Shown: positions 34,601-47,300 of the stretch, one piece after another | How the letters are laid out: each line of letters opens with the position of its first letter | How positions within the stretch are numbered: position 1 is the stretch's first letter | Origin: Cordia subcordata | Taxonomy: Eukaryota > Streptophyta > Magnoliopsida > Boraginales > Cordiaceae | Reading direction: 5' to 3' | Assembly (NCBI GenBank): GCA_028554755.1 | Contig: JAPTOF010000020.1 | Coordinates: forward strand, 9,077,501-9,141,500 | DNA length: 64,000 bases | The notes under the pieces: generated by a model | Databases searched by the model: none | The model's input: the letters and a program-made list of their open reading frames with translations, nothing else | What the model was told of the DNA's origin: nothing | Position numbers and translations under genes: made by a program

Positions 34601-36016
34601 AACACTTTGATAAGCAAGATTGTAAAGAAATCTAAATCCCCCCGTCAATTATAAATTATCCCCAAGTATGTCCCTTAGCAAAGAAACAGAGAAGATCGAG
34701 ATGTCTCAAGTACCATATGCATTAGAAATGCAAAGTCTCATGTTATCTCTATGAGATGTACGAGATCAAATATAAACAATTGGAACAATTAGTCGAATCT
34801 TTGTAGAGAGCATTAGAATACTATTAAGAAGATTCTAAGATACATTAGAGTAACCTTAGATATGTCATTACGTTATAGATGATTGAAATTTACTATCAAA
34901 GGCTATGTCGATTCAGATTTTGTAAGTAATTCTAGTAAACGAAAAATCCACTACTGACTATGTATTTACACTTACAAAAGGATCAGTAAGCTGGATATCC
35001 AAGTTACAGACTATTATGACACTGTTTATGACAGAGATATATTACATGATAGCTACACAAGCTAGTAAAGAAACAATTTGCATTCAAAGTTTATTGGATG
35101 AACTTGGGCATAAACAAGAGAAGATTCCTTTGTATTATGATAGTTATAGTGCTTTGCAAATTTGCAAAGAGTCCAACCTTTCATTCTAGGATGAAGCAGA
35201 TAAGTGTCTAATATCACCTTATTCATGAAGTAGCGGAAGAAGGAAGTATGGATATGTAGAAGATTCACGCCGATAAAAACCCAGCAAATGTCATGAAAAA
35301 GTCGATCAATGTTAACAAGTTTGTCTGGAATTGATCCTCTTTTGTCCTAACAAAGACGTATGCAACACAGAATAGACAAGTTTGGAGAGATTTGAAGGAT
35401 AACTCAAAGTAAAATTTGAGCTAGGGAATGTGAGCAATAAAAGCTTACTTTGAGCATGTGAAAAAGAAAAGAAAGTCAATAATTTTGGCTTTGGAAATGA
35501 AAATAGTTTCAAGAGTTAAAATTTGTGCATGGGAAATTGAAGCAAAGACAAAAGAAGCATGTCGTCTATAAACCATTTAAGGCCGAATTGAAACTGCATG
35601 CATGTATGCTATAGGATAGTAAAGTTAGCTTTTGTTCTATCAAATTTGTTTTGTACATTTGCATCAAATTCACTATGTAAATAGCAAGAATTAGGGTGAA
35701 GGAAAACGTCACAAGTAGCAATGAAAACTAAAGAGAAAATATAGTTTCTCTTGACTAATCTTTTCTTCCACTTGGTGTTTTTAATTGTGTGAGGGCTAGT
35801 TTCTCGTATTATAAGAGAGAATATCTTAGTTTTTTCCTTATTCTAGAGAGAAGCTTGTAAAATACTTTGATACATAGTGAAATCCTCGTTTATAGTTTAC
35901 CTCAATTTGTGGAAGGGTTTTCTATGTAAAATTTTATTTCTCAATTCTCTACTTTTCTTGTTCTTATTTTAGTTGTGTCTTTCAACCCTGTTGTTTTGCT
36001 ACACCACACCCTAACA
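31700..36016 (+). mobile_element. Decayed Copia LTR retrotransposon (Tto1/Tnt1-like)
   Basis: The LTRs (about 31700-33259, enlarged by a nested MITE, and about 35480-36016) share blocks such as 'attttggctttgga' and 'ttcttattttagttg'. After LTR1 is tgttataagagc (33261-33272), a mutated primer site. The internal region reads in broken frames as Copia gag (FSLWTLKMKAILRRYKCL; LYEVKLLHNKIFLKRRL) and a CCHC knuckle with the second Cys changed to Trp (34100-34141). Reverse transcriptase follows (DFIILLLYVDQMLAAG, where the catalytic YVDD is YVDQ, 34411-34422), then RNase H (MIATQASKETICIQSLLDEL). Protease and integrase are deleted between the knuckle and the reverse transcriptase. There are many stop codons, so the element is old and inert. 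Confidence 0.85.
31974..32981. mobile_element. 1-kb MITE nested in the Copia 5' LTR
   Basis: Ends gggttcgttcggtaacgctg and, in reverse complement, gggctcgtttggcatcgttg are inverted repeats. The second LTR of the host element has the uninterrupted site (agagaaaatatagtttctc), so the insertion point is certain. TA flanks both sides. The AT-rich interior has no transposase. Ends and target are compatible with PIF/Harbinger-type MITEs, but the class is not settled. Confidence 0.8.
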
Positions 36017-36214
36017 GTTGCTTAATTGTTCATTTCCTTCAGGTCTATATTTGAGCTTCAACTTGCTTGATTTATTGGCTAGTGAATTTGTGATAAAATG
36101 AAATATTTCTATTGATTATTACGATTGTACCATAAAGGTGACCAATGTCTAACTAATAATGTGAAACAATTCAAAGCTTTACAAACATATCCATTGAAAA
36201 ATATATAAGCATAT
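36017..36214. other. Short non-coding gap between two Copia elements
   Basis: It resembles 39070-39170 in phrase order ('acaaacatatccattg' against 'gtaggcatatccattg'), suggesting an older local duplication. No gene. Confidence 0.35.
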
Positions 36215-38985
36215 TGTTAGGATTTGAGACACATCACACACATGGAAAACAAGAAACTAATACCAAATTTTAAGTAGTTTGGTCCTTTTCCTACATTCCT
36301 AAATAATCCACTATTAGAAGTGATTTACATCCTCTTAATTTGCTAATAATTGCTTTTTCTCTCTAATACAATTATGATCTTTCTTGCCTTACATTTAAAG
36401 ACAAAAGAAGGCAACATATTTATAATTAGGAATGCCTTATCTTCTAATTATCTAAGAATGGGCTTGGGCTTCATTCTCAAGCTACAACCCAATAAATTTC
36501 TCCCTTGGTGAGAGTGCTACGAGTCTCCATAATGGTTGAGAAAGTAACTCTCTTTCTCTAACTCATAACATGAACTTCTTCAGGCTTGCTTTCTTTACCT
36601 TTAAGCAAAATGTATCCTTCCAAGTACCACAGATGCTTCACATTCCTTATTTCTTGAATTGCTAGCTTTTTTCCTTAAAACACATTGCAATAATCATTCT
36701 CACCCACATCCATGTCTCCTTTTAAAGCCAAGTCTTCCAATGAAATTATACTAGTCATGGACAAAGGCGCATATCTTACATTTGACACAATCTTAATACT
36801 ACTATTGTTGAGCTTGATTCAAGCTCTCCTGATGCCTTTAATCTCTATTTTCTCAATGTTCCCAACAGTGATAGTCCTAAGGTGTTCTCTAATATGCAAA
36901 GTTTCAAGACTAATTCTCTTACTGCAGATAAGAAATAAGACAACTAAATCTAGTACCTAATCATTTTTCTTAAAGCACCATTTTTCAACCATCAGAACAT
37001 CCCCATAATCATAATTTTTTACGTATTTGCCTAATCCATGTCATCAACTATCTCCTTACCTTTCAATCTCTATTCTCAAAGGTTTTTAAGTCGTTCCTTA
37101 ACTTAGAGCATCTTGTCTAGATGGAGCTCAAGTATTTGTTCTTAATTTGCCTTTGTGAGAATTTCCTCTTCTAAGACTTTTTCCTCGATTCAAACCACTC
37201 AATGGCTAATACTTTCTCTCCAATAAATAGACCGTTTGTTTCTATCATCCTATAATTCTCTCTCTAAAGCACAGCAAGATAGTCTAACTTAAGCATCTTC
37301 TTTCCAACAAGAACAGTGAGCACAAACAACTTGTATGATTTCAGCAAGGAAGATAATAGTATGATCACTTGTTTCTCATCTTTGGTCCTATTCTCTAGCT
37401 CTTAAATACTTATCATCTTCATCACTAATTCATTGAATTGATTGATGATCTTGTATAGGGGTCCTTTCTTTCATCTTCAAAAATAAAGATCCATCTTCAA
37501 GCATAAGTGGTTAGTGATTGACTTTAAATTGTGTATATTATCAAGCTTCACAAACTCCCCACTTATCATATTTCCTCCATTACATTATATATATTTGTGG
37601 TGCTAATTTCAACTTGATTATGCTTACATCTTTTCTCTATAGGGATTTCTACTTTGCATCATTAATTTTATCATTTTCATCTCTTTTAGCACATCTTCGG
37701 GCCTTATTATATAAAAGGATCCTCGACAATACTCTTCCATAAAGTTTGTCTTTCCATCAAAGACAAGAATCATAAACTTTGATCGAGTTGATATTATACC
37801 TCTATGGACCAATTTTGTATTAGCTCAAGAATCCAACAAGAATTGACAAGACTAACCTAAAAAATAGACCTAGATGTTGAGAAATGATAGGAAGGCTTTC
37901 AATTAACGTGTTCAACTTTTAGCCAAAGCTCGATCAACTCAAGCGAAGTTTCTATTGACTATCGCACATTGAAGCTCCTACTTGTGCTATACGTTGAATC
38001 AAACCCTAGTACCAGCCAATCAAAACTGTGGTTGCACCATTTGTTGTGCCCTGTAATACACCAAATCAATCACAGCGCTTAAGTAGAAGCAAGCTTACTA
38101 AAGCCAGCTAACACCACGACAACATAGACCAAATCTAAGGATCTAAACTTCTTTATCCGGAGAAGCCCTCAATGCAATATTGTGGAAGTTCATGATTCAT
38201 AACATCGATTAGCATACTATCAATAGTAAAAGCTTCCTCAATGTATGGCAACTCCAATCCAAGCTTTTAACACTGATTAAATAATGTTTAGCGGAACTAC
38301 TCCAATTGTCAACCTTGAAACCTATAGCTTTGAAGCTTCTCTAGTGCTGATTCTAGCATTCCTTAAGAATGTCAATGAGATGGTTTGTATTCTTTTGAAG
38401 CCATTAAATCTTTTGGTACAGTTATTCCTTGACATGAACTCTTTTTCGAGTGAGATAGCAACAATCGTTGTGTGGTTGCCTTTTGATATTTTTTGTGGAT
38501 AGTAATGTGACACTAACGTCAATAAGAATATCTTTGATGACATCAGCCTAGCTCTTGGAGACAAATGAATGTCTAGAATTCTTTCTCCTGTATTTTAATA
38601 ATGAATCCTATACTCCTCCCTCTAATTCTACGAACCAAGCTCTAAATACCACTTTATTAGAATTTGAGACATAATAAACACAAATGCCTGAAGTTAAACT
38701 GGAACAAGAAGGTAACACCAAATTTTAAGTGGTTCAACATTTCGCCTTCGTTTACAAATAATCTACTATTAGAAACAAATTACACCATCTCAATTTGCTA
38801 TGAATTTCTCTTCCTTCCTAATAAACTTAAAAGCTTTTCCACCACACGCTCAAATACAAAAGAAGGCAACCTATTTATAATTAGCAATCTTTTTCTCGAA
38901 GACAAGATTTCAAGATCTCTTCTAGATTCCTATTTTGTCTAAGAATAAGCTTAGGCTTCCGCACTCGAGCTACAATATAGCACAT
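36215..38985 (-). mobile_element. Second decayed Copia element, minus strand, gag-only
   Basis: Similar end repeats occur at 36215 to about 36500 and 38655 to about 38985 (shared 'accaaattttaagt', 'agaaggcaac', 'tatttataatta'). On the minus strand the right-hand repeat ends CTAATA and is followed by tggtatttagagc (38639-38651), a primer-site variant. A purine tract (ccaagggagaaa) precedes the left-hand repeat. The interior gives Copia gag remnants (KFMILVFDGKTNF near 37770) and a protease-edge-like segment (DYDYGDVLMV near 37015). No reverse transcriptase is recognised. It is heavily mutated. Confidence 0.72.
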
Positions 38986-39782
38986 ATCTACTAAATATCT
39001 TATGTAATCCAAATTTAATCTAGAATGGCACATTGGTGTTTTTTTTTTTTAGGATAATGGCACATTTGTGTTACTTGTTATAACTATTGTGACATAGGTG
39101 GCCGATGTGTAGTTGATAGCAAAATCATTTCATGCTTCAATGGTGTAGGCATATCCATTGTTTTTTTTTTTATAATCCAAATTTGTATGATATTTATTGC
39201 TTTTGTGTATATTTATTTCCTACTAGGACATAGATGTAAGTTGATCTATGTTCATTTTCAATATCAAGGTTTAAGCATTTTAATTAAATGGAATCATCTT
39301 CTTTATCACTAATGCATAGTATTATATTCTACCATTGATTGGTCTACTTTTCACTTATTTTATAGGAAGTAATAAAATGCCCCTCATTCTTGGTAGCATA
39401 GGTAGGTATATATTCAAGCAAAAACTTCAATGAGTTTCTATTCATACACATAATGGTTATATACATATATAAAAAAAAAATATTTTACAATCTTTTCAGA
39501 TAATTTTATTCAATTTCTAAAGGTCTATTCACATAATTAGTATATGTAGAAACATTGTTAAGTGAATGCAATAGCGATTTCTTTGGCTCTAGCAATTTAA
39601 TACTTTTTAACATTTTGGTTTATTTTTCGTAAGACAATCATAGAATGTGACTTTCTCTTGACATTTACTGCTCCTATTGAAAATCATTGCTTAGCATATT
39701 CATATACAAATGCATAAGTTATGTGCATTATTCAATATTCTCATACTTGATAGCTTATTATTATTTTATTTATGAATTGCAG
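38986..39782. other. Intron sequence directly upstream of the kinase exon
   Basis: Non-coding and ends in a polypyrimidine-poor acceptor (tatgaattgcag). Bases from about 39425 onward match the region before the third kinase copy (43312-43852), so they belong to the ancestral receptor-kinase intron. T-runs of 10-13 nt occur at about 39038 and 39159. Confidence 0.5.
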
Positions 39783-40870
39783 TTGCCTTGGCTAGTGGAG
39801 TTGCAATCCTCATAATTCTAAGTTTCTGCTTAAGAAGGATATTCTCTTCTTTTAATTTCAAGATAGACAGAGACCAAAATGTGGAAACCTTTTTCAAGAA
39901 GTATGGGTCACTTGCTCCGAAAAGGTGTAATTATTCTGATGTCAAGAAAATGACAAGCTTTTTCAAGAGTAGCTTAGGTCAAGAAGGTTATGGTTCTGCG
40001 TACAAAGGAAAACTTCAGAATGGTAGTCTTCTTGCTGTAAAGATCTTGAATGAATCAAAAGGAAATGGAGAAGAATTTGTCAATGAGGTGGCGAGTATTA
40101 GCAGGACTTCTCATGTTAACATTGTCAAACTGGTTGGTTTCTATTTTGAGCGTAATAAAAGAGCTTTAATCTATGAGTTCATGCCTAATGGATCCCTTGA
40201 GAAGTTTATCTATGAGAAATAATTGGTAGGTCGCCAGTTGGGATGGAAAACATTATACAAAATTGCAATAGGCATTGCTCGAGGATTAGAGTATTTACAT
40301 TGTCGTTGTAATACTCAAATTCTACACTTTGACATAAAGCCACATAATATTCTTCTTGATGAAGATTTCTCTCCAAAAATTTCTGATTTTGGACTTTCTA
40401 AGTTATGTACTAGGACAAAAAGCATTGTGTCCATATTGGGTGCTCGAGGGACTATTGGATATATTGCTCCAGAAGTTGTTTGTAGAACATTTGGAGTGGT
40501 CTCTCATAAGTCTGATGTGTATAGCTATGGCATGACGATTCTAGAAATGGTTGGAGCAAGAAAGAATGTCGATGTTGAATTTGATCATATAAGTGAGATA
40601 TACTATCCACATTGGATATACAAGCAGCTCGAACTAAACAAGGAGATTAGATTTGATGGGATTTTGGATGAAGAAGATAATGAAAAGGCAAGAAAGATGA
40701 TTTTAGTCAGCTTGTGGTTCATACAAGCAAGTCTATCAAGTCGACCATCAATGACTAAGGTGGTGGAAATGTTGGAAGGGAACTTGGAATCATTGCAAAT
40801 TCCGCCCAAGCCTTTCTTATATTCTCCCTCCCAATCGTCAATTGAATTGTCAAGTACACAAATAACCTAA
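39783..40870 (+). pseudogene. LRK10-like receptor kinase, TM and kinase exon (copy B), one nonsense codon
   Basis: The exon starts after the acceptor attgcag and reads in one frame to TAA at 40868-40870. It has a transmembrane segment (ASGVAILIILSFCLRRI), a glycine loop (GQEGYGSAYKG), the VAIK-type lysine (LAVKIL), HFDIKPHNILL in place of HRD (a non-RD kinase, usual in this family), DFGLSKL, GTIGYIAPEV and RPSMTKVVEMLEG. The one lesion is TAA at 40220-40222 in the hinge after FIYEK. The third copy has GAA (Glu) at the homologous codon (44242-44244), so this is a single G-to-T change. All catalytic residues are otherwise present. Any protein would stop before the catalytic loop unless the stop is read through or is specific to this allele. 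The matching ectodomain exon is 17.6 kb upstream and itself frameshifted. Confidence 0.9.
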
Positions 40871-41671
40871 TACTGTACTATTTCTAGTCTATTTTTGTAA
40901 AGCAATTTAGTTTCTTACTTTTGTGATTGTAATAATTTATACCTTTAAAGTGAATATTGGTATATTAACTAGAATAAAATGAATATAGTGTGGTATTCCA
41001 GAGTTTGTTCTCATACTTAGCACAAGGTTATAAACTTGATCCTATAAATTTGGGATTAGTCATTCTTGACCAAACATAATGGGATAGCCTATTCTCATAT
41101 TCTTGAGAATGAACTCTTTTCCAAGAACATCATGACATATTCTTAAGAATGAACTCATTTTTAAGAGCATGATATCATCATCATCATTATCATCATCATC
41201 ATCATCATCATCATCGTCGTCATCATCATCATCGTTATTGTTGTTATAGTAATAGTAGGTCTGTAGTTGAAATCCCTTTGAGCCTATTTAAGAAAGGTAC
41301 AATCCCTACGTTTGAAATTAAAAAAATAAAAAAAGTAACTGGAGCAAATAATGTCACCTATAGTCCAAGCAATTGGTAAAGAATCAACATATTTGCTTTT
41401 GAGAGCTATTCTACACTTTGGCTATGAGTAAGTTGATAAGACCTTACAACTATATTGGATATGATTCCTTCTCTCCAATGAAAGTGTAACTATATTTATT
41501 GTTACTATTCATTTATATTATTTATTATTGTTAATACTATTAACAACATTATTATTTATAAATCTTATTTGTGGTGATTCTTATTGTTATCATTGACCAT
41601 CATTATTATTTATTTATTGTTGTTATTGTTGTTGTTGTTGCTGTTATTATTATTATTATTATTGGCTTTAT
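40871..41671. other. 3' flank of kinase copy B
   Basis: No gene. It is collinear with 386-1075, the 3' flank of copy A, which shows that the duplication unit included downstream DNA. Confidence 0.6.
41171..41236. repeat. (ATC)n microsatellite
   Basis: Mostly catcat units with a few interruptions, at the same relative position as the trinucleotide tract at 596-670. Confidence 0.85.
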
Positions 41672-43311
41672 ATTGGTTCTATCTATGTTTTAATGATGAA
41701 AATTATGCTTAATGATGATAATTATTATATGCTTGAACTGAATATTAGTGAACCTTGTGAGATTACAATGTAAACATCTATAGTAAGGGTAAACAAAATA
41801 AAGGAGCAGTGCTTGCTTGTGTGAGGAATTTCTTATACCAAGACTAGAAGTTTGCACGTGGCTCAATGGCACAAAGAGTTGAAGAAGTGTTTGTGAAGAA
41901 GTGGAGATATAAGGAGGACGAGGTGACATAAGGGGTACCGGCTTGTGTACTCTTTTGTGTTTGCCTTAGTTAACATCCTACTGATTTTCTTTAATAACTT
42001 ATTGCTCTTGAACTTTAAAATTTGTCTGGGGCTTTAAAAACAATCTTTGAAGCGTTTTTAACTTGTTAAAAAACCTTTGGGAACTTTAAAATATTTGAAA
42101 ACATACTTTTGGCTTAAATGTTGATTGAAAAACATTCTTTGAAGTAGTGACGAATATAAGGGGAGGTAAGTAGGGCTAGTGGCCCTCCTCAACCCAAAAA
42201 AAAATGCTAAATAACTGTTTTTTTAAGTGTATTTGCTTAGCAAAAAATAGTTTTATTTGTATTTTGGCCTCTTAATCCAAGAAAAAAATAATAGTTAGCA
42301 TATATTTTTATTATTTGTTCCGTTTGTTTAAAAATTTTTAAAGTGAATTAGCAATTTAATCTCAATTTTTTTTGGTTATTTAGTTCATTTTTGGTGATAT
42401 TCAATAACAATGTCATCAATTCTTTGCTAAAAGTTTAGTTAGTGAGATTTAATTACACTTTATCAACTTTATTAATTTTTCTTTTTGGTAATAATATATT
42501 TCATAGAGAAAAGATACTTGACTATTTAAGCATTAATAATTACCAAATATATGTATGTATATGCATATGTATTTATGTTATTTTCTATATAAAATATTTT
42601 ATTGAAATGAATTTTTATTAATTTTTTGAGTAAAAATTTTTTAACACTTCGCCCCCAAATCTTGAATCTTGGCTTTGCCGCTGTTTTGAAGTGCACTTAC
42701 ATTGTTAAAACATTTTATCTTCAAAGGAGTTTTGAAAAACATGTTTTCAAGATGAAATGGCAAATTTCTGGACCAGCCGATCACTGTAGTCGGTTGAATG
42801 ACTAACATAATAGGTCTACAAAGTGAAATGGAAACTTAAGGACCTGACTGATCTGGTTGATTGACCTAGGCGACTGGGGGAAATAGAAATTTGGGTCAGT
42901 GGCCTGTCACCCTACAGATCAACCGGCCACCCCAACAGATAGCTTTGCAGAATTTTAAAATCTAACCGTTAGAGCTGTCCCTTTTAAGTATTTCATCTCT
43001 ATTTGCCTTAATTCGCCTCATCAATCATTCAAGAGCATTTCTAAGCTTTCTCTAATAGTTTTATTCATCTGTTCAAGCTTGGAATCATCTCTATTGAGCT
43101 ATAATTTGTTAAATCTTTGAGCAAACAAGAGTCTTTACTTTGCTATATTCACTTGTTAAAGCTATAACCCTAATCTTCATATTTCTGTTAGTTTTTTTAG
43201 CTTGTATACACTCTTGAGCTAGATTAGATTGAGAGAATTATTGTAAGCAAGAGAGTGTAGAAAAATCCTTAATGAGGGCTTTCACTTGGGTTCTTTGAAA
43301 AGGTGCTTCAA
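41672..43311. mobile_element. Probable Copia solo or truncated LTR
   Basis: It begins near 'tatgttttaatgatgaaaat' and ends near 'ctttgaaaaggtgcttcaaagag', phrases common in long plant Copia LTRs of the Angela/Tork type. It interrupts the homology between the kinase copies: upstream DNA matches the copy A 3' flank and downstream DNA from 43312 matches kinase-intron sequence. No gag or pol and no clear target duplication. A hAT-like MITE is nested in it. The identification rests on recall of family phrases, so it is tentative. Confidence 0.45.
42145..42683. mobile_element. hAT-like MITE with 8-bp TSD
   Basis: Ends TAGTGACGAA and, in reverse complement, CAGCGGCAAAG resemble the CAGTGGCGGA ends of plant hAT-type elements. 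They are flanked by ctttgaag (42137-42144) and ttttgaag (42684-42691), an 8-bp duplication with one mismatch. The interior is AT-rich with no ORF. Confidence 0.65.
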
Positions 43312-43852
43312 AGAGTTTCTATACTTGCTTATAATGGTTATATATGCATATATACAACCTCTTTAATAGGCTTTTCACATAATTTTATTATTGATCAAAT
43401 TCTGCAGCGTTCTTTACAACTAACTAGTTTATGTGGATAAATTGCTACAAATCCAACATTGATTTCTCTGGCACTAAAATTTATCCTACTAGCATTTTAA
43501 TGCTTTCTTGTCGTTTTGGTTTATTTTGGTGAAGCCGTAGAATGTGACTTATTCTTGGCATTTGTTGCTTCTATTAAACATTATTGCTTAGTATATTCCC
43601 ATTTGGATCCTCTCTTAACCAAGATTTTATTCTAACAGTCCAATATTATATCTTAACCATTTATTTCACTAAAAAATCTAAGATTTCATTTCTAAATCTG
43701 ATATGAAATGATTGGTTGAGATGTATTATTAAAATATCAAATAAGCATTAGTTATCGGAGAGAATTTTGCATATTCACATACAAATGCATCAACTATGCG
43801 CATATTCAAAATTCTTGTACTTCATTAAGTTATTTTTCTTTACTAATTGCAA
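43312..43852. other. Upstream intron sequence of kinase copy C
   Basis: Matches the intron before copy B (from about 39425). The splice acceptor that reads attgcag in copy B reads attgcaa here (43851-43852), so it is lost. Confidence 0.6.
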
Positions 43853-44326
43853 TTGCCTCGAGTGGTGGATTTGCGATACCTATGATTTTGGTCTTCTACT
43901 TAGGAAGGAAATATTCTTATTATAATTTCAAGATAGACAAATACCAAAATGTGGAAACCTTTCTAAACAATTATGGATCATTACCTCCTAAAAGGTACAA
44001 TTATTCTAATTTCAAGAAAATGACAAGCTCTTTCAAGGAAAACTTAGACTTGGCGATGGTAGTCTTGTTGCAATGAAAATATTAGATGGAAGGAAGGGAA
44101 ATAGAGAAGAATTTATAAATGAGGTTGAGGAAGTATTAGTAGGACTTCATATGCATTTTGGTTTTTGTTTTGAGCACAATAGAAGAGATTTAGTTTATTA
44201 GTTCACGCCTAATGGACCCTTGAGAAGTTCATCTACAACAAAGAATTGTTGATAGATCGCCAATTGGGGTGTCCAACACTATACAAAATTACAATAGGCA
44301 TTGCTCAAGGATTAGAGCATTTACAT
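43853..44326 (+). pseudogene. LRK10-like kinase copy C, N-terminal part
   Basis: Homologous to 39783-40300: a TM-like segment (MILVFYLGRKYSYYNFKID), the juxtamembrane stretch NVETFLNNYGSLPPKRYNYS, and then a deletion that removes most of the glycine loop. Later pieces are in shifted frames, with stops such as TAG near 44199. It retains GAA at 44242 where copy B has the nonsense codon. The remainder is separated by the LINE at 44327-48656. Confidence 0.85.
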
Positions 44327-47300
44327 TTTTTTCTGAGGTAAGTAAGTCTTTTATTTCTTCATAAAAGGTACATGACTATTTCAAACCCCCTCAAACCACA
44401 AATAATAATCCAAGCAAGGTTTGAGGGGCCGAATAAACAAGGATACATCAAAAAAAGAAACAAAGAAACAATAAGAAGTCTTTCAACCAAAGATATAAGC
44501 CAATCAACCAAGGAAGAACAAAAAGGAACCAATGATAGAAAGCCATGAAAAAAGATCAAGTTTTCCTCTACGAACTTTGTGAAGAGACAATTTCCTTCAA
44601 ATCAAAATTTCTATCTTCAACAACTTGTCCGGCTTCTGGGTCAACACGCTTAACGTCACTATCAAGAACTCCAAAAGGATTTGATTGCTTTATCATGGTG
44701 CAAGGCATAGTGGAGAGCATTTTAGGAGAGCAAGGCCGAGAAGGAGACCGAGATTTCACAAGAGAGCTCTTGCAATTTTCCATGGCTTGATCAGTATTAT
44801 TTGGGGCTAATTTCTTACCCACTTCAATCCATTCTTGTGGAGCATTCTTCAAATCTTTTTGGTTGTTTCCTTCATGTTGAACTTGAGCTTGGGTATTCAA
44901 ATGGAAGTTTGCACTACCATGGCCAACCATCGCGCAACAAGGACAAAAGATCGACTTCCATACATACTCAACGTCCACTTTGGCACAAGAACAATCCCTA
45001 AGCTAGACTTGAATTCTCTCAGGGAGTTCCTCTTCTAAATTGATTTCAACACAAACATGAACAAAAGCAACATTACTCTTAGACTCAGTAAGTGTATCCA
45101 TTTGAAGTGGCTCGCCAATATATGTTGGAACATGGCTTAGTCCATCATTTGACCAAAGACTAAGAGGCACATTCCTAAGCTCAACCCAAAGAGGGACTGA
45201 TGTCTCTTTAGAGGTATAAGCCCTAAACCCGCAAGCGTACAGATCAGTGCAATATAGTGTGTGCAAGAGCGGGTGTCAAACCACATTGATGCTATTTTGT
45301 AAAGGAGATGCCTAAAAAGATACCTACTTTAACCATATTTTTGGGGTTTTGGATTAATGGGAGCTCAAAGAAAGAAAATATAACTACATTATGGGAAACA
45401 GGAATTAAAAAAAAAAGGGAAGCAAGCTAATCAAGAGGGAAATTAACTAATGGAATGGGGTAAGGGTGACTTACGCTTGCTAATAGGTAATTCTTAACTC
45501 TTATGCTATGGGATTATGACAAATGACTTAATTATGAGACACTCTTAACTAGGTTCCTATCTAGTATCCTAATATATCCTTAGGACTCAATGCGAGTCCA
45601 TCCCTAGACGTGCACTCCTAGAGCTATAGCGTGGTCTTTATGTTCTAGGGCCATAGGAGGGACTAAAAAGCTTCCTAGGTGACCTAGAACAAACTTACCC
45701 TGTTCCTAAATTATTGCCTGGATTTAAAGTCAAGATTTAGGATTATTAAGGTTGACTAAACCCACCCGGACTCCTATTAGTTGGATTTAAAGGTAAAGGG
45801 GACTCTATTTAGGCTAATCCTTAATTGTGCACTATTATTCTAGGGTCACTATAGTGGGATTCGACCTATGTGCGCAATCTGATATGTTCTAGGCCAAGGT
45901 GTTTGCAAATAAGTGGACCTATTCAACTACCAAACATCACCATGCTTAGATCACACAATTAATAACAATTAGGTACCACCATATAGGCAAGATTGAAGTC
46001 ATATTCACTACAAAGCATGCTATTACTCACATAGACATGAACAAAGCAATATCCACTTCATACAATCCACAAATAAACACATAGATATGATTATAAGATC
46101 GATTACAGCTGTTTAGTATCGAATACACTTCCATTTATATGTATACTACTCACATAGGCATTTAATCAAACATATAGACACATATTAAGTAAACATCATT
46201 GAACAAGAAAAACAAAGTATGTATATATATAAGCCATCAAAATCGCATAACATAAGAGTGTTAAATCAACCCATTACACAAGCTAAATCACCTTAATCAA
46301 GTCTATCCAAGCATAAATGAAAATAAGATGAAAGAGAGAATATGAAACTTCCTTTCCATCTTAGCTATCCTTGTACAAAATTTGGGCAAATCCTCACTTC
46401 AAAGTTGTTAAATCCCTCCAAACAAGCTTGAATCCAAGTGGGAAAGGTGTGTATTTAGTGGGTGAGAATTAGGGCTAGATGTGTGAGAAGTGGGTGTAAA
46501 ATTGGTTCCCCTAGATGTTGAAGAATTGGGTCCTATTTATAGCCTCCAGCATCATTACCAATCAAACTTACCCGATAGCCGGTAGATGGAGAGGGGTTGA
46601 CCAGTTCCAAAGTGTGCTATCTGGAATTATCGACTGACTTACCGATCAATCAGTTCACCCTTTTTTCTCTAGAATTACCGGCTGACCTAGCCATTCAATC
46701 AGTAGGCTCTAAGGTTCGACCAATTTCTCCTTATTGTTTCAATCTTCATCTCTTTGCTTCCGGCCTCTTTCCTATAACCCAAATACCTTTTATCTTCATC
46801 ACCCAACTTCGTCCAAGCTCGACATCCTAAAACTCACCTAAGACAACGAAACATGCATTTAGTGTAGTGTTTGTCTATCAAACTCAACTATGTAAAATTA
46901 TCTTCATTTAAGCCCTATTCTATCAAATGTACTACACTAATGCCACTTTAGCAAGCGCAAAACACCTCAAAAGTATATGCAATATACAATGCAAACACAC
47001 ACAAAATCAAAGCACATCAAGGACATTCTCACAAGTGAAGTTGACAAAGCACATATTAGGGTCCCATTTTCAGAGGATGAGAAGGCGATGATTCACAAGC
47101 CAAAGTTGTTCAAGAACACTATTGCAATCATTCTCATTTTTGAATTTCAAGACAAAAAGGACTCTACTATTCGACTTAATCTCAACTCGACCATATTTTT
47201 TCCAAGCAAACTAAACCATATTCTGGATTAAAAAGAAGGGTAGGGGGCTCCCAAAAATTGGCCATGGATGCAATTCTTTCAATAGTCTTCCCCGGCATCA

